Part shown: piece after piece, positions 19,258 to 27,638 of the stretch | Layout of the letters: each line of letters opens with the position of its first letter | Numbering within the stretch: the first letter of the stretch is position 1 | Assembly: GCF_008086045.1 (NCBI RefSeq) | Contig: NZ_VSEY01000005.1 | Coordinates: 1-64,000, forward strand | Reading direction: 5' to 3' | DNA: 64,000 nt | Source of the DNA: Nonomuraea sp. PA05 | GTDB taxonomy: Bacteria > Actinomycetota > Actinomycetes > Streptosporangiales > Streptosporangiaceae | The notes under the pieces: model-generated | What the model saw: the letters and a program-made list of their open reading frames with translations, nothing else | The model's database searches: none | Told to the model about the DNA's origin: nothing | Position numbers and translations under genes: made by a program

Positions 19258-20064
19258 CTATCGGACTTTCTTCCCCACGCCGGCCATCAGCGACGACGGC
19301 AGCGACCAGTCCCCTACCAGCTTGGGCCGGTCGGGGCGCCAGTCCGTGGCCTGCACGAGCCCGGGCGGCTCCAGCGGCCAGTCCCCGAAGAACGCGCGGA
19401 TCTGTCCCGGCGACCGGTCGGTCCCGCCCCTGCCGGACGAACCGCGGGACCTGGCCCGCTCCTCGTCCTCCAGGTTCGCCATGGTCGTGGCGTGCGTGAT
19501 CACCAGGTGGCTGCCGGGCGCGGCCCGCTCGCGCAGCACGGCCACCGCCCGCTGGGGGTCGGCCGAGTCGGGCAGGAAGTGCAGGATCGAGACCAGCAGC
19601 ACCGCGATCGGCCGGTCGAGGTCGAGGAACTCCGCCGCCCCGGCCAGCACGTCCCCCGGATCGAGCAGGTCCGCCTGGACGAAGGCGGCCCTGCCCGGCG
19701 AGTGCCGGAGCAGGGCCGTGGCGTGCGCGGCGACGACGGGGTCGTGGTCGACGTAGACGACCTTGGCCTCGGGCGCCACCTCGTGCGCGCTGCCCTGGGT
19801 GGGCAGCCCGCTGCCGAGGTCGAGGAACTGGTCGACCCCGGCGCGGGCGACGTACCGTACGGCACGCTGAAGGAAGGCCCGGTTCGCGCGGGCCAGCGGG
19901 ACCGCCTCCGGGATCAGCTCGGCGAGCTGGTCGATGGCCTGGCGGTCGACCGCGAAGTTGTCCTTCCCGCCGAGCATGTAGTCGTACATGCGTGCGGGAT
20001 GAGGCCTCTGGTGGTCGAACTGCCGCACAGTATCGAATTTATGTCGTATCCAGCCAGATAACAC
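19258..20064 (-). CDS. SAM-dependent methyltransferase of the DUF574 type
   Basis: A 268-residue protein with the family opening PHPARMYDYMLGGKDNFAVDR, the SAM-binding strand FLDLGSGLPT near residue 100, and an acidic motif VVYVDHDPVV. DUF574 proteins are greatly expanded in actinomycetes and are mostly of unknown substrate. The GTG start at 20064 gives the normal length; a second GTG 12 codons in is possible. It is not obviously in an operon with its neighbours: the glmS stop lies 34 bp upstream. Confidence 0.82.
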   Translation of the reverse strand: MLSGWIRHKFDTVRQFDHQRPHPARMYDYMLGGKDNFAVDRQAIDQLAELIPEAVPLARANRAFLQRAVRYVARAGVDQFLDLGSGLPTQGSAHEVAPEAKVVYVDHDPVVAAHATALLRHSPGRAAFVQADLLDPGDVLAGAAEFLDLDRPIAVLLVSILHFLPDSADPQRAVAVLRERAAPGSHLVITHATTMANLEDEERARSRGSSGRGGTDRSPGQIRAFFGDWPLEPPGLVQATDWRPDRPKLVGDWSLPSSLMAGVGKKVR

Positions 20065-20098
20065 TACCTTGGGAAGATTGTGGCTGAATTAATGTCGG

Positions 20099-21919
20099 CT
20101 ATTCGACCGTAACGCTCTTGGCTAGATTGCGCGGCTTGTCCACATCGCGGCCCAGCGCCACGGCGGCGTGGTACGCCAGCAGCTGCAGCGGGATCGTCAG
20201 CAGGATCGGGTCCAGCTCGATCTCGTTCCTGGGGATCACGATCACGTCGTCGGCCAGTTTGGCGTCCGGCTCGCGGTGACCCACCATGAGCACCTGGCCA
20301 CCGCGGGCGCGGATCTCGCCGAGGGTGGTGAGGTTCTTGTCGAGCAGCTCGTCGTCGGGCACGATCGCGACCGTCGGCATGTCGGGGCCGATCAGCGCGA
20401 GCGGGCCGTGCTTGAGCTCGCTGGCCGGGTACGCCTCGGCGTGCACGTACGAGATCTCCTTGAGCTTCTGCGCGCCCTCGCGGGCCACCGGATAGCCGCG
20501 CACCCGTCCGACGAACATCATGCTCGGGTGGTGCGCGTACTTCTTGGCCAGCTCAGCGATCTTGTCGCCCTGCTGCAGGATCTGCTCGATCTGGCCGGGC
20601 AGCCTGCGCAGGCCCTCCACGACGCGCCGCCCGTCGGCGGGCGACAGGTCGCGCACGCGCCCCAGGTGCAGCGCGAGCAGCGCGAACGCCAGCGACGTCG
20701 AGGTGAAGGCCTTGGTCGAGGCGACCGAGACCTCGGGCCCCGCGTGCAGGTAGATGCCGCCGTCCACCTCGCGGGCGATGGCACTGCCCACGGCGTTGAC
20801 GATGCCGATGACCCGGCCGCCCTTGCGCTTGAGCTCCTGCACGGCGGCGAGGGTGTCGTAGGTCTCGCCGGACTGGCTGATCGCGACGTAGAGGGTGTCG
20901 GGGTCCACGACGGGGTTGCGATAGCGGAACTCGCTGGCCGGCTCGGCGTCGGCCGGGATGCGCGCCAGCTCCTCGATGAGCTGGGCGCCGATCTGGCCCG
21001 AGTAGTACGCCGAGCCGCAGCCGATGATCTTCACCCGGCGGAAGCCCCGGGTCTCGCGGGCGTCCATGTTCAGGCCGCCGAGGTGGGCCACGTGGAAGCG
21101 CTCGTCGAGGCGGCCGCTCATCGTGCGGGTGATCGTCTCGGGCTGCTCGGAGATCTCCTTGAGCAGGTAGTGCTCGTAGCCGCCGGTGTCGTAGTGGCCG
21201 GCGTCCCAGTCGACGGTCAGCGGCTCCTTGGCCGTCTCGCGGGCGTCGCTGGCGAAGGTGTGGAAGCCGTCGGCCTTGAGCACGGCCAGCTCGCCGTCCT
21301 CCAGGTGCACCACCTGGCGGGTGTAGCGGACCAGCGCGGCCACGTCGGAGGCGGCGAACATCTCCTTCTCGCCGATGCCCAGCACGATCGGGCTGCCGTT
21401 GCGCGCCACGACCACCTCGCCGGGACGCTCGGAGTCGATCACCGCGATGCCGTACGTGCCCACGATGCTCTTGAGCGTCTTCCTGACGGCCTCCTCCAGC
21501 GAGTCGTTCTCGTCGACCGCGGCGGCGATCAGGTGCGCGAGCACCTCGGTGTCGGTCTCGGACGCGAACACCACGCCGTCGGCCTCCAGCTTGGCGCGCA
21601 GCTCGGCGGCGTTCTCGATGATGCCGTTGTGCACGACCGCGATGCGCTCGTCGGCGGACAGGTGCGGGTGCGCGTTGACGTCGCTCGGCACCCCGTGCGT
21701 CGCCCACCTGGTGTGCCCGATGCCGAGGCTGCCCTTGAACCTGACCGGCACCACCTTGGCCAGATCGGCCACCCGGCCCTTGACCTTGCGTACCTTCAGC
21801 CCCTTGTTGGACACCACGACCCCGGCCGAGTCATAGCCCCGATACTCCAGCCGCTGCAGGCCCTCCAGCAGGATGGGCGCCGCGTCCTTGGGGCCGACAT
21901 AGGCCACGATTCCGCACAT
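20099..21919 (-). CDS. glmS: Glutamine-fructose-6-phosphate aminotransferase (isomerising)
   Basis: A 606-residue enzyme making glucosamine-6-phosphate for peptidoglycan. The N-terminal class II glutaminase has Cys2 (MCGIVAYVG) and the LEYRGYDSAG segment. Two SIS domains follow (GCGSAYYSGQIG near residue 300 and the C-terminal AEAYPASELKHGPLALI), and the terminus KSVTVE is the family consensus. A strong AGAGGAGACC precedes the ATG. The 102-residue gene upstream ends 11 bp before this ATG, so the two form an operon whose start overlaps a perfect palindrome. Confidence 0.96.
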   Translation of the reverse strand: MCGIVAYVGPKDAAPILLEGLQRLEYRGYDSAGVVVSNKGLKVRKVKGRVADLAKVVPVRFKGSLGIGHTRWATHGVPSDVNAHPHLSADERIAVVHNGIIENAAELRAKLEADGVVFASETDTEVLAHLIAAAVDENDSLEEAVRKTLKSIVGTYGIAVIDSERPGEVVVARNGSPIVLGIGEKEMFAASDVAALVRYTRQVVHLEDGELAVLKADGFHTFASDARETAKEPLTVDWDAGHYDTGGYEHYLLKEISEQPETITRTMSGRLDERFHVAHLGGLNMDARETRGFRRVKIIGCGSAYYSGQIGAQLIEELARIPADAEPASEFRYRNPVVDPDTLYVAISQSGETYDTLAAVQELKRKGGRVIGIVNAVGSAIAREVDGGIYLHAGPEVSVASTKAFTSTSLAFALLALHLGRVRDLSPADGRRVVEGLRRLPGQIEQILQQGDKIAELAKKYAHHPSMMFVGRVRGYPVAREGAQKLKEISYVHAEAYPASELKHGPLALIGPDMPTVAIVPDDELLDKNLTTLGEIRARGGQVLMVGHREPDAKLADDVIVIPRNEIELDPILLTIPLQLLAYHAAVALGRDVDKPRNLAKSVTVE

Positions 21920-21930
21920 CGAGGTCTCCT

Positions 21931-22239
21931 CTATCCGTAAACGATCCTGCGTAGCTGCCGCAGGGACAGCTCTGGAGCCGCTACCCGCCGGCTCCGTAAT
22001 TCGGCCGCGATCCGGGGAAAGGTCTCGTCATTGGTGAAGCCCTTGGACTTCAACTCGCCGTGGCGGCGGCGGACGTACTCCTCGGTGGACTCCGAGAAGT
22101 ACGACAGCACGTCGGCCACGACTCGGGCGGCCTCGCCGGGGCCGAGCGGGCTCGTCCTCGTGAGGTGCGCGATGAGATCTTCGTACGGATGCCGTGCCGT
22201 GGACACAGACGAGGACACTACGGCGCTGGAACGAGACAC
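21931..22239 (-). CDS. Conserved hypothetical protein co-transcribed with glmS
   Basis: A 102-residue helical, charged protein. The core YEDLIAHLTRTSPLGPGEAARVVADVLSYF and the ending APELSLRQLRRIVYG look like a conserved actinobacterial family, but I cannot name it. There are no cysteines, signal or membrane segments. The GTG start at 22239 has AGGA nine bases upstream, and that AGGA is the edge of a 22-bp palindrome. It ends 11 bp before glmS, so it may be a regulator or partner of amino-sugar synthesis; this is only positional inference. Confidence 0.7.
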   Translation of the reverse strand: MSRSSAVVSSSVSTARHPYEDLIAHLTRTSPLGPGEAARVVADVLSYFSESTEEYVRRRHGELKSKGFTNDETFPRIAAELRSRRVAAPELSLRQLRRIVYG

Positions 22240-22246
22240 GCCAACA

Positions 22247-22268
22247 TCCTGCCCGATATCGGGCAGGA
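22247..22268. promoter_or_regulatory. Perfect 22-bp palindrome at the start of the glmS operon
   Basis: TCCTGCCC, GATATC and GGGCAGGA form a perfect palindrome ending 7 bp before the GTG of the first gene. As DNA it fits a dimeric repressor site. As RNA it would fold with an 8-bp stem whose 3' arm holds the AGGA ribosome-binding bases, so it could also mask translation. Confidence 0.7.
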
Positions 22269-22317
22269 AATGCTTCTAGTGGACGGCTGCGCGGCTTGCT
22301 TTGAACCTGGCTTGCGC

Positions 22318-23121
22318 TCAAACGGCGGCTCTTGTCCTGCCGCCTGATTTGCTCAGTCGCCAGCAGGCGAAGGCTCCGGCGGTGAGGCCCAGGCACGTGA
22401 GCACCCCTGCCGGACCCGCCGTTCCTGCCAGGTCACCGCGGACCGCCGCCTGCAGCATCGTCGTCGCCCAGTAACCGGGCGAAACGGGCGCGACGGCCTG
22501 CGCCCAGGCGGGCATCAGCGCGTACGGCACCAGCGCCCCGCCCAGCGCGCTGACCGACAGGGCGGCGATGTTGCACAACGTGCTGAGCTCGCCCTGGCTG
22601 CGCACCACGCCGGCGATGGCCGTACCCACGCAGAGCAGGGTGAAGCTCCACACCGTCACGGCCAGCGCGAGCGGCCAGACCGGACCCGACAGGCGCATGC
22701 CGACCGCCAGCACCCCGTAGACCAGCAGCACCGCCTGCTGCACGACGAGGACGGCGAAGACGGGCACGGCCTTGCCGATCATGATCTCCGGGATCGTGGC
22801 GCGGGTGGCGCGCAGGCGGTCCCAGGTGCGCCAGGCGCGTTCGGTGAGGGTGGCGGTGGCGACGTCGGCCATCGACAGCACCGAGAACATCACCAGCAGG
22901 CCCGTCACCGCCTGGGCGGGCTCGCCGAGCATGCTCTTGAAGATCAGCATGAGCACCATGGGCATGATGAGGTAGCTGACGAAATGGGCCGGATCCCGGC
23001 GGCGGAGCAGCACGTTGTGGCCGGCCAGCACGGCGACCCTGCGCACCGAGAGAAGCCGGCCCGCTGAGACGCGGTCGCCGGACGAGCGCCTGCCCGCGCC
23101 GAAGTCACGCGACACGGTCAT
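22318..23121 (-). CDS. ABC-2 type transporter permease
   Basis: A 267-residue membrane protein with six predicted helices and the ABC-2 signature region LMPAWAQAVAPVSPGYW near residue 215. The N-terminus is cytosolic and basic. It overlaps the 3' end of the upstream ATPase gene by 17 bp, so the two are translated together and form an exporter. The substrate is unknown; DrrB-like drug export is the usual annotation for this arrangement with an adjacent TetR regulator. Confidence 0.88.
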   Translation of the reverse strand: MTVSRDFGAGRRSSGDRVSAGRLLSVRRVAVLAGHNVLLRRRDPAHFVSYLIMPMVLMLIFKSMLGEPAQAVTGLLVMFSVLSMADVATATLTERAWRTWDRLRATRATIPEIMIGKAVPVFAVLVVQQAVLLVYGVLAVGMRLSGPVWPLALAVTVWSFTLLCVGTAIAGVVRSQGELSTLCNIAALSVSALGGALVPYALMPAWAQAVAPVSPGYWATTMLQAAVRGDLAGTAGPAGVLTCLGLTAGAFACWRLSKSGGRTRAAV

Positions 23122-23923
23122 GGGACAGCTCCCGATACAGGTCGTCGAGCGAAGGCCGCCGGATGTCGATCGCGCGTACCGGACGGTCGAGGTCGCGTAG
23201 CAGGGCGGCCAGGGTGGCGGTCGGGTCGGTGGTGGCGACGGTGATGTCCTGGCCGCCCTCCACGCTCACCCGCACCTCCCCCGGCAGATCCTTGAGCAGG
23301 TCGGCGCCCGCGCCCCGGGCGATCACCCGGCCGTTCGCGGCGACGGCGACGGTGGCGGCCAGCTCGGTCAGCTCCGGCAGGTAGTGGGTGCAGTAGACGA
23401 CGGCGGCACCCCGCTCCGCCCGCCGCCGCACGGCCGCCAGCAGCGCCTCCCGCGTCTGCGGGTCGGCGCCCGCCGTGGGCTCGTCCAGGAGCAGCACCCC
23501 GGGGTCGGCCAGCAGGGCGGTGGCAGCCTGCGTCCTGCGTTGCTGGCCGCCGGAGAGCACGCCCACCCGCCGGTCGAGCACGCCGGTGAGCGCCAGCTCC
23601 CCGGCCGTGCCCTCGACGGCCCGGGTCAGGGCCCGTCCGCGCATGCCCGCCAGGCCGCCGAAGAGCCGCAGCGTCTCCCGTACGGTGATCGTGGGGTAGA
23701 GCGCGAGCTGCTGCGGCGCCATCCCGACCTCCCCCTCGGCCCGCACGCGCCCGGCGTCCGGCGCGATCAGCCCGGCGGCGATCTCGAAGAACGTCGTCTT
23801 GCCCGCCCCGTTGTGCCCGACCAGCCCCACGATCTCCCCGGACGCCACCCGCAGCTCGAACCCGTCGAGCGCGGCCACCTCCCCGTACCGCTTGACCAGC
23901 CCCTCGGCCCTCAGCATGACCAT
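23105..23923 (-). CDS. ABC transporter ATP-binding protein
   Basis: A 272-residue ATPase. Walker A is GHNGAGKTTFF near residue 37, the signature is LSGGQQRRTQAATALL near 124, Walker B is GVLLLDEPTAGADP, and the H-loop is YCTHYLPEL. A C-terminal region with VEGGQDITVATTD resembles DrrA-type exporters. GGAGG lies five bases before the first of two closely spaced ATGs. It pairs with the overlapping permease and is divergent from a TetR gene whose operators lie in the gap. Confidence 0.92.
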   Translation of the reverse strand: MVMLRAEGLVKRYGEVAALDGFELRVASGEIVGLVGHNGAGKTTFFEIAAGLIAPDAGRVRAEGEVGMAPQQLALYPTITVRETLRLFGGLAGMRGRALTRAVEGTAGELALTGVLDRRVGVLSGGQQRRTQAATALLADPGVLLLDEPTAGADPQTREALLAAVRRRAERGAAVVYCTHYLPELTELAATVAVAANGRVIARGAGADLLKDLPGEVRVSVEGGQDITVATTDPTATLAALLRDLDRPVRAIDIRRPSLDDLYRELSHDRVA

Positions 23924-23935
23924 CGCATCCTCCTC

Positions 23936-23967
23936 AGTCTACGACGTAGACTGCTCTACACTGTAGA
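23936..23967. promoter_or_regulatory. Paired TetR-type operators between exporter and regulator
   Basis: AGTCTAC-GAC-GTAGACT (23936-23952) and TCTACA-C-TGTAGA (23955-23967) are two neighbouring inverted repeats sharing the half site TCTAC/GTAGA. They fill the 52-bp gap between the divergent ABC ATPase and TetR starts, so one repressor should control both. Confidence 0.8.
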
Positions 23968-23975
23968 CTCGGCCC

Positions 23976-24587
23976 GTGCGGAAGCTCAAGACCTCCCGGC
24001 AGCCGGAAATCCTCGACGCCGCCCTCGCGATCGCCGACGAGCGCGGGCTCGACGCCCTGTCCATGCGGGCCGTCGCCGAGCGGATCGGGGTGACGCCCAT
24101 GGCCCTCTACGGCTACTTCCGCAACAAGGACGAGCTGCTCGACGGCCTGGTCGGACGCCTGCTCACCGAGCTCGCGCCGGCCGGGCCCGGCGGCTCGTGG
24201 CAGGATCGGCTGGCCTCGGTCGCGTGGGCGACGCGCCGGGTGGCCAAGGAACACCCCGCCGTCTTCCCGCTGCTGCTCTTCCGCGCCTCCGTCACACCGG
24301 ACGGGGTGCGCGTGGTGGACGCGATCTACCAGGCGCTGCTGGAGGCGGGGGTGCCCGAGGCGGAGGTGCCACGGATCGAGCGGCTGGTGAGCACGTTCGT
24401 GCTCGGGTTCGCGGTCTCCGAGGTGAACGGGCGCTTCTCCGGGGCGTCGAACGAGTCGCGGGCGCGGCGCGGGGGGCAGGACGCGGCGGCGCATCGGCGG
24501 CTGGCGGAGCATCTGCGGGTTGATGACTGGGATGCCGAGTTCGCTGCGGATCTGGCTGATCTCATGCGTATCATCCGACCCGTCTGA
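23976..24587 (+). CDS. TetR-family transcriptional repressor
   Basis: A 203-residue regulator. The N-terminal helix-turn-helix reads ILDAALAIADERGLDALSMRAVAERIGVTPMALYGYFRNKDELL, a textbook TetR DNA-binding domain. The C-terminal domain is the ligand pocket (TetR_C-like, with HPAVFPLLLFR). No ribosome site precedes the GTG and the operator repeats end nine bases before it, so the transcript may be leaderless. It probably represses itself and the divergent ABC exporter, being released by the exported compound. Confidence 0.9.
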   Translation: MRKLKTSRQPEILDAALAIADERGLDALSMRAVAERIGVTPMALYGYFRNKDELLDGLVGRLLTELAPAGPGGSWQDRLASVAWATRRVAKEHPAVFPLLLFRASVTPDGVRVVDAIYQALLEAGVPEAEVPRIERLVSTFVLGFAVSEVNGRFSGASNESRARRGGQDAAAHRRLAEHLRVDDWDAEFAADLADLMRIIRPV

Positions 24588-24652
24588 CACATCCCTTTCC
24601 TGGGCATGGTTACGGTGAGTAGTCATATCGTGACGTTCCTGGGGAGATGTTC

Positions 24653-27019
24653 ATGCAACTCTGGCTCGCCGTCGCCGTGGCCGCCGGCGTTCTCACCGCA
24701 CCCGCCGACGTCCCACCGCTCGCCGCCTCCGCCTCGGGCGGGCCGGCCGATCTCGCCGCCGTGGGGTGGCGGGCCGATCTGGCGACGGCCGACACGGGCA
24801 TGCGGGCGGATCTCGCCGCCGCCTCCTCGGGCAGGCGGGCCGACCTCGCCACAGCCGCCACTGGCCGGCAGGCCGATTTCGCGGCGGCTGCGCGTGAGTA
24901 CGGGGTGCCGGAGAGCGTGCTGCTCGCGGTGGCGTACCTGGAGTCCCGGTGGGACGCGAACGGCGGGCGGCCCAGCACGGCGGGCGGTTACGGGCCGATG
25001 CACCTGGTGGACGCGTTCCCCTCCGACGTACGCGCCCACGGCCACGCCTCCGCGCACGCAGAGCCCGTCATGGGGGACGCCCTCGGGGATCCACGGGGAG
25101 ACGACTCCCGGCCGATGCCGGCCGAGCTCACCGAAGCCCTGTCCCGCTCGGCGCTGCGCACGTCGGCGGAGCCGCCCCGTACGACCCTGCCCGAGGCCGG
25201 GCGGCTGATCGGCGTGGACCCCGCCCGGCTTCGGACGGACCCGGCCGCGAACATCCGCGCCGGCGCCGCCCTGCTCGCCTCCTACCAGGAACGTCCCAGC
25301 GCCGAGCCCGCTGACTGGCACGGTGCCGTCGCCCGGTATGCGGGGACCGACGATCCGGCGGCGTCGCGGGCGTTCGCGGACGAGGTGTTCTCGGTGATGC
25401 GGGAGGGGGCGGAGCGCCTCACGGATGACGGGCAGCTGGTGCGGCTCGAACCCGTGACGCAGGCCATGTCACCGGCCGTCCCACTGCCCGCCTCCACGCC
25501 GCCCGCCGTCCCGCTACCCGCCTCCACGCCGCCCGCCTCCACACCGCCCGCCTCCTCGCCGCCCGCCTCCTCGCCTGCCTCGCCCCCTGCCTCACCGGCC
25601 GCCTCGCCACGCGGCGCGCAGCCCGACGCCCCGAACGACGCCTCACCCGCCACCCCGGCCGAGGCCCCGGCCAGCCCCTCACCCAACACCGGGACCGGCA
25701 CATCACCCAGCACCAGGACCATCCCCTCCCCCAGCACCGACGACGGCTGGCCGGACGGGGAGTCGGACCTCCTGGCCGGCGCCGACACCGACGCCCTGTG
25801 GTCCAGCGACCCCAAAGGCCAGCCCTCCACCCAGGCCGAATGCCCACCCTCCCTGACCTGCGAATGGATGCCCGCCGCCTACAAACGCTTCGGCAAGAAG
25901 AAGAACCGCGACTACGGCAACCACGACCACCTGGCACGCGCCCGCTCCGTCGACTACATCGTCATCCACGACACGGAGGGCACCTACCAGGGCATCCCCA
26001 GCCTGGTCCGCAACCCGAAGTACGTGAGCTGGCACTACACGATCCGGTCCAGGGACGGACATGTCGCCCAGCACGTACCGACGAATGACATCGCCTGGCA
26101 TGCGGGCAACTGGGACGTCAACACCCGCTCGATCGGCATCGAGCACGAGGGCTACCTGGCGAAGGGCGGCGCCTGGTACACGGAGGCGATGTACCGGGCG
26201 TCGGCCAGACTGGTCAAGTACCTGGCCGCCAAGCACGACATCCCGCTCAACCGCGCCCACATACTCGGCCACGACAACGTCCCTGGCACGACCCCGCAGA
26301 CGGTCGCCGGCATGCACGAGGACCCGGGCCCGTACTGGGACTGGGAGCACTACTTCGAGCTGATGAACAAGCCCTTCAAGGCGGTCAAGGACGGCGATTC
26401 CATCATTATCCGCCCCTCGTACGCGTCCAACCGCCCGCGCTTCACCGGCTGCGTGACCGCCAAGGCCGCGCAGGCCTGCCCCGCGCACGGCGCGTCCACC
26501 GTCTGGCTGCACAAGTCGCCCAGCCACACCGCTCCCCTGGTCACGGACCTGGGCAAGCATCCGGGCAAGCCGAGCACGTACAGCGTGTACGACCACAGCG
26601 CCCGCGCCTCCACCGGCCAGCGCTACGCCGTCGCGGCCCGGCAGGGCGACTGGACGGCCATCTGGTACCTGGGCCAGAAGGCGTGGTTCCACAACCCGGC
26701 CTCGAACCCGACCGCCATCGCGGCCAAGGGCCCGCTGGTGACGCCACTGTCGGGCGAGGTGAAGGTGTACGGGCGGGCGTACCCGGAGAAGTCCGCCTAC
26801 AAGAGCGCCGCGTACCAGCCGCTGACGCCGCTCAAGTACAAGATCGGGCCGGGGCAGACGTACACGGTGGGTGACACGATCACCGGCTCCTACTACGCCG
26901 CCAACGCCTACTCGCCCGCCCGGCACGTCACCACCACGGGCAAGGCCCGCTATCACCAGATTCAGCTCGGGCACCGGGTGATGTTCGTGATGGCCAAGGA
27001 CGTGCGCTTGATCGGGTGA
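24653..27019 (+). CDS. Secreted cell-wall hydrolase: transglycosylase-like domain plus Amidase_2
   Basis: A 788-residue secreted protein. After the signal (MQLWLAVAVAAGVL) comes a short ADLA repeat region, a lytic-transglycosylase-like domain (REYGVPESVLLAVAYLESRW, with Glu), a long Pro/Ser/Thr linker (residues about 275-370), and a zinc Amidase_2 domain with ligands in VIHDTEG, SWHYTI, EHEGY and ILGHDNVPG. The C-terminal part is strand-rich and SH3-like. The amidase cuts the MurNAc-L-Ala bond. The ATG at 24653 is chosen because GGGGAG lies six bases before it. Two hydrolase modules in one chain suggest bifunctional peptidoglycan turnover. Confidence 0.88.
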   Translation: MQLWLAVAVAAGVLTAPADVPPLAASASGGPADLAAVGWRADLATADTGMRADLAAASSGRRADLATAATGRQADFAAAAREYGVPESVLLAVAYLESRWDANGGRPSTAGGYGPMHLVDAFPSDVRAHGHASAHAEPVMGDALGDPRGDDSRPMPAELTEALSRSALRTSAEPPRTTLPEAGRLIGVDPARLRTDPAANIRAGAALLASYQERPSAEPADWHGAVARYAGTDDPAASRAFADEVFSVMREGAERLTDDGQLVRLEPVTQAMSPAVPLPASTPPAVPLPASTPPASTPPASSPPASSPASPPASPAASPRGAQPDAPNDASPATPAEAPASPSPNTGTGTSPSTRTIPSPSTDDGWPDGESDLLAGADTDALWSSDPKGQPSTQAECPPSLTCEWMPAAYKRFGKKKNRDYGNHDHLARARSVDYIVIHDTEGTYQGIPSLVRNPKYVSWHYTIRSRDGHVAQHVPTNDIAWHAGNWDVNTRSIGIEHEGYLAKGGAWYTEAMYRASARLVKYLAAKHDIPLNRAHILGHDNVPGTTPQTVAGMHEDPGPYWDWEHYFELMNKPFKAVKDGDSIIIRPSYASNRPRFTGCVTAKAAQACPAHGASTVWLHKSPSHTAPLVTDLGKHPGKPSTYSVYDHSARASTGQRYAVAARQGDWTAIWYLGQKAWFHNPASNPTAIAAKGPLVTPLSGEVKVYGRAYPEKSAYKSAAYQPLTPLKYKIGPGQTYTVGDTITGSYYAANAYSPARHVTTTGKARYHQIQLGHRVMFVMAKDVRLIG

Positions 27020-27110
27020 ATTTCGGTTGACGGGCCACGCGGTGCGCACGGGCACTCTCCGGAGACGATATGGTTTTCCCGTGGCCCGGCGCCGGTCGCC
27101 GGGGATTCAC

Positions 27111-27182
27111 GCGGAAGTGGCTCAGTGGTAGAGCATCACCTTGCCAAGGTGAGGGTCGCGGGTTCGAATCCCGTCTTCCGCT
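27111..27182 (+). tRNA. tRNA-Gly (GCC), copy 1
   Basis: A full cloverleaf: GCGGAAG/CTTCCGC acceptor, GG in the D-loop, anticodon loop TTGCCAA (GCC), and T-loop TTCGAAT. It is identical in sequence to the copy at 27318. The four tRNAs here (Gly, Cys, Gly, Val) are closely spaced and likely co-transcribed. Confidence 0.97.
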
Positions 27183-27197
27183 CGGAGCAAGACTCCT

Positions 27198-27268
27198 GGT
27201 GGAGTGGCCGAGAGGCGAGGCAGCGGCCTGCAAAGCCGTCTACACGGGTTCAAATCCCGTCTCCACCT
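27198..27268 (+). tRNA. tRNA-Cys (GCA)
   Basis: The acceptor is GGTGGAG/CTCCACC with a normal D-arm. The anticodon stem carries loop CTGCAAA (GCA), and the T-arm is CGGG-TTCAAAT-CCCG. It sits 15 bp after the first tRNA-Gly. Confidence 0.97.
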
Positions 27269-27317
27269 CGGTGATCTGCGGGCCCTTCGGGATCCGCTAA
27301 AGTAAGTGCAGCACCAT

Positions 27318-27389
27318 GCGGAAGTGGCTCAGTGGTAGAGCATCACCTTGCCAAGGTGAGGGTCGCGGGTTCGAATCCCGTCTTCCGCT
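27318..27389 (+). tRNA. tRNA-Gly (GCC), copy 2
   Basis: Identical over its whole length to tRNA-Gly copy 1 at 27111. The anticodon loop is TTGCCAA. The flanks differ, so the duplication covers the tRNA itself only. Confidence 0.97.
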
Positions 27390-27411
27390 CTGAGTTTCAC
27401 AACTCAACATT

Positions 27412-27483
27412 GGACGATTAGCTCAGCGGGAGAGCGCTTCCCTGACACGGAAGAGGTCACTGGTTCAATCCCAGTATCGTCCA
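27412..27483 (+). tRNA. tRNA-Val (GAC)
   Basis: The acceptor is GGACGAT/ATCGTCC, the anticodon loop is CTGACAC (GAC) and the discriminator is A. It is the last tRNA of the cluster and is followed by a strong terminator. Confidence 0.97.
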
Positions 27484-27487
27484 CCCA

Positions 27488-27533
27488 AATGACAATGAGC
27501 CCCAACTCTCGGGAGTTGGGGCTCATTGTCATT
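27488..27533. terminator. Strong intrinsic terminator after the tRNA cluster
   Basis: A perfect 21-bp inverted repeat (arms 27488-27508 and 27513-27533, containing GAGCCCCAACTC and GAGTTGGGGCTC) encloses the tetraloop TCGG. T- and A-rich ends on both sides allow termination in either direction: for the tRNAs (plus strand) and against antisense reading from the GNAT gene. Confidence 0.92.
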
Positions 27534-27638
27534 CCAACCGGCCGTCAGCACCGCCTCAGCACCTCGCCCAAGAGCCGGCGGGATGGGCGGCGGCGCCTCG
27601 CCCGGCTCATCGACTCCTGCCGATGAGCCGGAGCCCGC

